A stretch of 48,348 bases of DNA from JBFMHD01 sp040752395 [NCBI: Candidatus Hydrogenedentota bacterium]. Lineage in GTDB: Bacteria > JBFMHD01. This document shows, one piece after another, positions 43,301 to 48,348 of this stretch. Below the pieces are notes generated by a model. It did no database searches. It worked only from the letters and a program-made list of their open reading frames with translations, and was not told the origin of the DNA. Each line of letters opens with the position of its first letter. Position 1 is the first letter of the stretch. Location: assembly GCA_040752395.1 (NCBI GenBank), contig JBFMHD010000001.1, positions 1-48,348 of the forward strand, given 5' to 3'. The translations under genes were made by a program, and so were the position numbers.

Positions 43301-44338
43301 GTGAAGTGGAATAAGATATTTAATTATATATTCAGTTTTACTGTTATGGTGGTGGCTTTATATTATGTATTCAGATATGTCTCATTCAAGGAAGTATTAG
43401 AGCAACTCAGTTATGTTCGTATCTGGCCTCTCTTATTAGCTGTAACAAGTGGTATAACTGCGGTTATGATACGTGCTTACAGATGGAGATTGATTTTAAA
43501 AGATTTTAATACTATATCCGGGGTGAAACTTATATCACCCACATTTATAGGTTCGGTAGCAAATTTATTACCTGCGCGTCTTGGCGAGGTTTACAGGGCG
43601 TATATACTCTCAACAAAAGAACGAATCTCTTTTGCAGCAGCATTAAGCAGTATAATAGTTGAACGTCTTATTGACCTTTTATATTTATTTATACTGATAG
43701 GTAGTATTGTTTTTTTTAAAGGTGCGATCCCAAAGAAAGATTTAAATGTAATGGGGCAGATGGTAAATGTACATCTGGCTGTAATTTCGTTCAGTAAATT
43801 TACGATGATAATAGTTTTTGGTATATTATTATTTATTATTATTGTTACTCTCAGACCTCAAAATATAAGGAACATCATTATCAGGATTACAAAAAAACTA
43901 TCATCGATAGAGAAAAAAATATTACATTTTTTTGATGAGATGGTTCAGGGGTTGAGTCTTGTAAGGGATATAAAATCTATTATTTATGTGTTAGGTATCA
44001 GCATAATTGTATGGGTCTTTTTTTATTTATCTTATTATTTTGCCTGCATAGCTTTTAAAATACCCAATTATATTACTGCCGCGTACCTATTACTTGTATA
44101 TGTTGGTTTATTCATCACTTTGTTTCCAACGCCGGTGTTTCTTGGTTCATTTCAGCTTGGATGTTTTGTTGTCCTGCATCATATTTTAAACACAGATGAA
44201 AATATAGCAGCTGGTTATGGTATTGTTTTATGGGTTGTTTCACTTATTCCGTTGATCTCCATAGGTATCTCATTTATTATTAAAGACAATCTTAATTTTC
44301 ACAGTATAAAAGAAGGGATTGAGGATAAATCAGATTAA
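43301..44338 (+). CDS. Flippase-like/UPF0104 (AglD-LPG synthase TM) membrane protein
   Basis: A 345-residue protein with about eight membrane segments of the lysylphosphatidylglycerol synthase transmembrane/UPF0104 family. The conserved blocks are AVMIRAYRWRLILKD, GSVANLLPARLGEVYRAYIL, AAALSSIIVERLIDLLYLF and FPTPVFLGSFQLG. Members are found near polyprenyl-linked glycan genes and are suspected lipid or glycolipid transporters. The MprF catalytic domain is absent. GTG start following GAGGTTTTCAAG. Its place between the UbiA-like gene and argJ supports a glycolipid role. Confidence 0.85.
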   Translation: MKWNKIFNYIFSFTVMVVALYYVFRYVSFKEVLEQLSYVRIWPLLLAVTSGITAVMIRAYRWRLILKDFNTISGVKLISPTFIGSVANLLPARLGEVYRAYILSTKERISFAAALSSIIVERLIDLLYLFILIGSIVFFKGAIPKKDLNVMGQMVNVHLAVISFSKFTMIIVFGILLFIIIVTLRPQNIRNIIIRITKKLSSIEKKILHFFDEMVQGLSLVRDIKSIIYVLGISIIVWVFFYLSYYFACIAFKIPNYITAAYLLLVYVGLFITLFPTPVFLGSFQLGCFVVLHHILNTDENIAAGYGIVLWVVSLIPLISIGISFIIKDNLNFHSIKEGIEDKSD

Positions 44339-44344
44339 AAAATT

Positions 44345-45499
44345 ATGATTGAAGGTTTTTATTTTGGCGCAGTACGAGCAGGATTAAAAGAGAGTAAAAA
44401 TCTTGATCTGGCGGGTTTTTATTCTGATATACCCTGTTATGTTGCGATACTCTCTACAAAAAATTCTTTCAAAGCAGCTCCAATTATTCGAAATAATGAT
44501 ATTATAAAAGAGAATAAATTCATCCGGGGGTTAATTGTTAATAGTGGGATGGCTAATGCTGCTACCGGTGAAGATGGGTATAAGGATGCTTGCAGTATGT
44601 GTGAAATATTTGCTCAAAAATTCAACATTAAAGAGAATGAGACACTTGTTGCATCAACAGGAATAATAGGTAAAAGAATTCCACTCACCAATATCAGAGA
44701 TTCTTTACCGCTTTTAAAAAAATCCATAAGACCAGATGGCTATAAAGATTTTGCAAAAGCTATAATAACAACAGATAAAAGAGAAAAAATCGTTATTAAA
44801 CAAGAAAACGGTGTGACCATACTCGGTATCGCAAAAGGCGCTGGAATGATATCACCTTCTATGGCAACAATGTTATGTTTTATATTTACTGATTTATCAG
44901 TGGACAGAGATTATTTGCAGGAAAGTTTATACAATGCTGTCTCTAATTCATTCAACATAATTTCAGTAGATGGAGATATGAGCACCAATGATACTGTAAT
45001 ATTATTTTCGCCTTTCAAGAATGAACATAATACCAAAAAGTATGAAATATTTAAGAGATTATTGTACGGGGTTTGTTTTGAACTTGCAATGAAGATTCTT
45101 GAGGATGGCGAAGGAGCCACAAAAATAATAAAAATAAGGGTTAGCGGTAATATTTCTAAAGACGATTGCAAAAAAATCGCTACTGCTATATCAAGGAGTT
45201 TACTTGTTAAAACAGCTATGTTTGGTTGCGATATGAACTGGGGAAGGATACTTGCTGCTGCTGGCGCGAGCGGTGTTAATATTGATCCTTTTAATGTATC
45301 ACTTATTGTCAATGGCGATATGATATTTCAAAGAGGAAAAGTTGCCCCTTATGATGAACAACTTGCTAACGTTAAAATGAAAAACAAAAACATTGTGATT
45401 GAACTTATAGTTGGTGAAAGCATTTATAACGAATATATCTTTTATACAAATGATTTATCCGTAGAGTATGTGCATATAAATGCCGATTACACGACATGA
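44345..45499 (+). CDS. argJ: Glutamate N-acetyltransferase / amino-acid acetyltransferase
   Basis: A 384-residue ArgJ. It recycles the acetyl group from N-acetylornithine to glutamate in arginine synthesis; some forms also use acetyl-CoA. The self-cleavage site is in KGAGMISPSMATML with the nucleophile T175, giving alpha and beta chains. VDGDMSTNDTV and KTAMFGCDMNWGRILAAAG are further signatures. No other arginine gene is nearby, and it is embedded, six bases after the flippase-like gene, in an envelope operon. Confidence 0.94.
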   Translation: MIEGFYFGAVRAGLKESKNLDLAGFYSDIPCYVAILSTKNSFKAAPIIRNNDIIKENKFIRGLIVNSGMANAATGEDGYKDACSMCEIFAQKFNIKENETLVASTGIIGKRIPLTNIRDSLPLLKKSIRPDGYKDFAKAIITTDKREKIVIKQENGVTILGIAKGAGMISPSMATMLCFIFTDLSVDRDYLQESLYNAVSNSFNIISVDGDMSTNDTVILFSPFKNEHNTKKYEIFKRLLYGVCFELAMKILEDGEGATKIIKIRVSGNISKDDCKKIATAISRSLLVKTAMFGCDMNWGRILAAAGASGVNIDPFNVSLIVNGDMIFQRGKVAPYDEQLANVKMKNKNIVIELIVGESIYNEYIFYTNDLSVEYVHINADYTT

Positions 45500-45556
45500 T
45501 AAAAGATGCAGTGGACGGGATTTGACCGGCCGAATGAGTAAGCAAAGAGAAGCAAA

Positions 45557-46297
45557 ATGACAGAAGAGCAACAAAAGAAAAAATCTTTTATAAGAGATAC
45601 AATAGAGACTATAGTTGTTGCAGGAACACTCGCTTTAATTATAAGGGCTTTAATTGTTCAGCCTTTTTACGTTCCCTCAAGCTCAATGATGCCTAATATC
45701 CACGGTGGTGTTAGTTTAAAAGGCGAAAAAGCAAATGACCATCTTTTTGCTATAAAATTTATTTTTGGCTGGAGAATACCTAAAAATATTCATTTTAAAG
45801 GATGGAAGCCTTACTTTGATTTCTTAGAAAATAAGATATTCGATTTTTGCAAACCAGAACGAGGTGAAATAATTATATTTGAATATCCGAATAACCCATC
45901 AGTAGATTTTGTAAAACGAGTAGCAGCTCTTCCCGGTGATGTTATTGAGATGAAAAATAATATCGTATATGTGAATGGTAAAAAATTACCACGGAATTTT
46001 GTATCGACTTATTCTTACTCTGACCAGGAAGACCCTACGGATATAACTCAATGCAATATGTATGAAGAAGAGAATACCGGTGTTAAATATATGATAATTC
46101 AGCGCGTTGATGATGGCAGGGAAAGAAAATCGTCGTTTGGAAAAATCGTTGTACCAGAGGGACATTATTTTGTCCTCGGTGATAACAGGGATAACAGTCA
46201 GGACTCACGCATCTGGGGGTTCGTACCAGGAGATAGAATCAAAGGTAAACCTCTGTTTATATACTGGCCTATTTCTCGATGGGGGCTGATAAAGTGA
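45557..46297 (+). CDS. lepB: Signal peptidase I
   Basis: A 246-residue S26 protease that removes signal peptides on the outer face of the inner membrane. One N-terminal membrane segment (about 16-34) precedes the catalytic serine S43 in PSSSMMPN. The general base K120 lies in DFVKRVAALPGD, and the family box GDNRDNSQDSRIWG closes the fold. An insertion of roughly 50 residues between the serine and lysine boxes, relative to minimal enzymes, resembles the large Gram-negative forms. The gene overlaps the following transpeptidase by 19 bases. Confidence 0.94.
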   Translation: MTEEQQKKKSFIRDTIETIVVAGTLALIIRALIVQPFYVPSSSMMPNIHGGVSLKGEKANDHLFAIKFIFGWRIPKNIHFKGWKPYFDFLENKIFDFCKPERGEIIIFEYPNNPSVDFVKRVAALPGDVIEMKNNIVYVNGKKLPRNFVSTYSYSDQEDPTDITQCNMYEEENTGVKYMIIQRVDDGRERKSSFGKIVVPEGHYFVLGDNRDNSQDSRIWGFVPGDRIKGKPLFIYWPISRWGLIK

Positions 46298-48231
46298 TAT
46301 CAAAAAGTGGGGATACAGCTTCACTTGTTGTGATAAAAAAAAGAATTAAAATAGTTTTTATAACACTGATAATATTTTTTATCATTGTATTTATTAGAAT
46401 ATTTTATATTCAGATCGCATATAAAGAAAAAATATTTGAATATTCTTCTTTTGATTATATATTTAAAGAAAGGGGTACAATATTTGACAGAAATGGTCAG
46501 ATATTCGCTATCTCAAACCCTACTCTCTCTCTTTATGCTAATCCGTCAAAAATTGATAAACACTCTATTAATAAAATAGCAGGAGATTTAGCAAGAACAC
46601 TTAATATAGATAAAAAAATAATTCAGCAGAAATTATCAAAAAAATCTAAATTTGTGTGGATAAAGAGAAACATAAGTGAAAAAGAAGCAAATACTATAAA
46701 ACAATTGAATTACACCGCTATAGGGTTTCGTAAAGAACACAACAGATATTATCCTTTTTCTTGTAGAGCATCTCATATACTTGGCTTTGTTGGGATGGAT
46801 AACCGCGGACTTGAAGGTATAGAGCTTTTGTTCGATGACCTCTTAAAAGGCGATATTAATCTTTTTACCAACAATAGCAATGAAACTACTGAAAATGAAT
46901 CTATATCAGACCTGTATCTAACCATAGACAATGTAATTCAAGGTATCGCTGAAGAAGAATTAAAAAAGAGTATAATAAAACATAATGCAAAAGAAGGGAT
47001 TGTTATAGTCAGCGACCCCTATACCGGCGAGATACTTGCTATGACTGTTTATCCGGATTTTGACCCAAATAATATAAACAAAACCAGCCAGGAATACCTG
47101 CGAAATAGAGCTATAACTGACATATTCGAGGCAGGGTCCATAATGAAGATTTTTAGTATGTCTTATGCTATTGAGAGAAATCTTGTTAACGAAGAAGAAA
47201 AAATTAATTGTACAGGTGGTATCAGCATCGCAGGACATAATATCCTCTGTACTCATAATCATGGCGCACTTAATCTTGAAGGCATACTTCAAAAATCCTG
47301 TAACGTAGGAATAATCTCTATTGCTAAAAGATTTAATGAGAGAGATTATTATAATTTTTTAAGAAATTTGGGATTTGGAGAACCTACGGGTTGTATGTTA
47401 CCAGGAGAACAGAATGGTATCCTTCATAAACCTGACAAGTGGTCATTGCTAACTAAAACACAAATCGCTATAGGCTATGGTATCTCTGTTACCCCGATAC
47501 AACTTGTTATAGCCTCGAACGTGATTGCCAATGGCGGCATATTATACAAACCTCGGCTTATAAAAAAGATAGTAAAAAGGAAAAATAACGAACTATTTTA
47601 TGTAAGTAACCCTGAAGTGGTAAGGTCAGTTTTATCATCAACAACAGCTTATAGAATGTCTCAGTTATTGCGAAGCGTCATTACAATTGACGGAACCGGT
47701 TATGAAGCACGGGTATCAGGATTTACTGTCAGTGGGAAGACAGGGACAGCTAAAATGGTTATTGAAGGAGAGTATGCTGAGGATAGATACATCGGTAGTT
47801 TTGTTGGATGGGTACCGGCTGATGACCCGGTGCTTACTATCTTAGTGGTGATAAAGGATCCAGCTGAGGTGGGTTATTACGGAGGTGTAATAGCTGCACC
47901 TGTATTTTCAAACATCGCCAGACGAACCTTAAATTATATGAAAGTTTATTCTACTCAGGATGCTCTGCTTATTTCACGGATGACCAAAGATATATCATCA
48001 AAGACAGACCCTGCTTTGAAAGTTATTACCGAGACAGCTATTAATAAAAGCGATACTGAGTTAAGAATGCCACACCTTAAGGGCTTATCTTTAAGAGAAG
48101 CAATTGAGGTTTTATCTCTATATAAAGTAAAGATACAAGTTCAAGGAAGTGGCAGAGTTAGTGGTCAGATACCTGAAAAAGGAGCTATCATTAAGAAGGG
48201 TCAAACTGTTATAGTTCAGCTCGGGTACTGA
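46279..48231 (+). CDS. ftsI: FtsI-type peptidoglycan transpeptidase with one PASTA domain
   Basis: A 650-residue class B penicillin-binding protein for septal cross-linking. One membrane segment (about 23-45) is followed by the dimerisation domain (RGTIFDRNGQIFAIS, 66-80) and the transpeptidase domain with SIMK (287-290, active-site serine), SCN (340-342) and KTG (487-489). The last ~58 residues form a PASTA domain (MPHLKGLSLREAIEVL...GQTVIVQLGY). FtsI enzymes with a PASTA tail are known from Firmicutes and some other phyla, and less so from proteobacteria. No mur or mra genes are next to it, unlike the classical dcw cluster. Confidence 0.92.
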   Translation: MGADKVISKSGDTASLVVIKKRIKIVFITLIIFFIIVFIRIFYIQIAYKEKIFEYSSFDYIFKERGTIFDRNGQIFAISNPTLSLYANPSKIDKHSINKIAGDLARTLNIDKKIIQQKLSKKSKFVWIKRNISEKEANTIKQLNYTAIGFRKEHNRYYPFSCRASHILGFVGMDNRGLEGIELLFDDLLKGDINLFTNNSNETTENESISDLYLTIDNVIQGIAEEELKKSIIKHNAKEGIVIVSDPYTGEILAMTVYPDFDPNNINKTSQEYLRNRAITDIFEAGSIMKIFSMSYAIERNLVNEEEKINCTGGISIAGHNILCTHNHGALNLEGILQKSCNVGIISIAKRFNERDYYNFLRNLGFGEPTGCMLPGEQNGILHKPDKWSLLTKTQIAIGYGISVTPIQLVIASNVIANGGILYKPRLIKKIVKRKNNELFYVSNPEVVRSVLSSTTAYRMSQLLRSVITIDGTGYEARVSGFTVSGKTGTAKMVIEGEYAEDRYIGSFVGWVPADDPVLTILVVIKDPAEVGYYGGVIAAPVFSNIARRTLNYMKVYSTQDALLISRMTKDISSKTDPALKVITETAINKSDTELRMPHLKGLSLREAIEVLSLYKVKIQVQGSGRVSGQIPEKGAIIKKGQTVIVQLGY

Positions 48232-48239
48232 TATATATA

Positions 48240-48348
48240 GTGAGGAGACAGGAGACAGAAGACAGGAGTGGAAGGCACAAAGGATATTAGGGGATGGGTC
48301 ATAGGGGATGGGGTATATTAGGGGGCGGCGGTTAGGGGTTAGGGGTCG
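48240..48348. repeat. Repeat-rich G-tract tail at window end
   Basis: GGAGACAGAAGACAGGAGTGG (48251-48271, shown in part: the 18-mer at 48253-48270 also occurs before ctpA) is followed by many G-runs: AGGGGATGGG, AGGGGATGGGG, AGGGGGCGGCGG and GGTTAGGGGTTAGGGG. It is far more G-rich than the rest of the window. No gene is visible before the end. Confidence 0.6.

Overview
The window is about 48 kb of AT-rich (roughly one third G+C) bacterial chromosome. Gene density is high, TGA is used as a stop, and many genes are coupled by ATGA or longer overlaps. TamB, FtsEX/EnvC/YibQ, signal peptidase I, a PASTA-tailed transpeptidase and surface-sugar genes point to a double-membraned (Gram-negative type) bacterium. 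Nothing here fixes the phylum; an uncultivated lineage known from metagenomes is my inference.

Layout. (1) 224-2379 (+): an HDOD protein translationally coupled to a large protein with a nucleotidyltransferase-like signature. (2) 2418-6881 (-): a radical SAM protein, a triple 105-bp tandem repeat, a HEPN/MNT (toxin-antitoxin type) pair lying between two copies of a dispersed repeat, and a GH13 alpha-glucan enzyme. (3) 7062-8351 (+): a NIL-domain protein plus serine acetyltransferase, then a decayed retropepsin gene. (4) 8417-18946 (-): a long overlapping series lon, pabB, pabC, tamB, spsF-like, pseG-like and a membrane GAF-like protein, preceded at 19051-20565 by a CNNM/CBS protein with a fused PTS EIIA domain. 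(5) 20848-29362 (+): split transketolase, then ftsE-ftsX-envC-ctpA-yibQ (cell-division peptidoglycan hydrolysis control), then tsaD. (6) 29617-38364: a membrane AlbA_2/Schlafen-like protein, a polytopic glycosyltransferase-like protein, and an AddB/AddA-like recombination nuclease pair. (7) 38985-48231 (+): nucleotide-sugar epimerase and dehydrogenase, WecA/MraY-like and UbiA-type lipid-carrier enzymes, a flippase-like protein, argJ, lepB and an FtsI-type transpeptidase.

The most striking feature is not a gene. A dispersed composite repeat recurs in intergenic DNA. Its right-hand end reads as an extended -10 promoter (TGATATTAT), then exactly 20 bases, then a strong Shine-Dalgarno (AGAGGAG), then a start codon. 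Five unrelated genes (HDOD, NIL-cysE, transketolase C subunit, epimerase, UDP-sugar dehydrogenase) begin immediately downstream of such an end. Fuller copies also carry a GAGCGC hairpin, short GACTCAAG-type direct repeats, a palindromic GGCTCCAGCCGGCTGGAGCC-type block, and a diverged second copy of the promoter/RBS unit at the left end. The sequence therefore looks like a portable promoter-plus-RBS cassette spread by a repeat. The spread and the expression role are inferences; the shared sequence and fixed spacing are directly visible.
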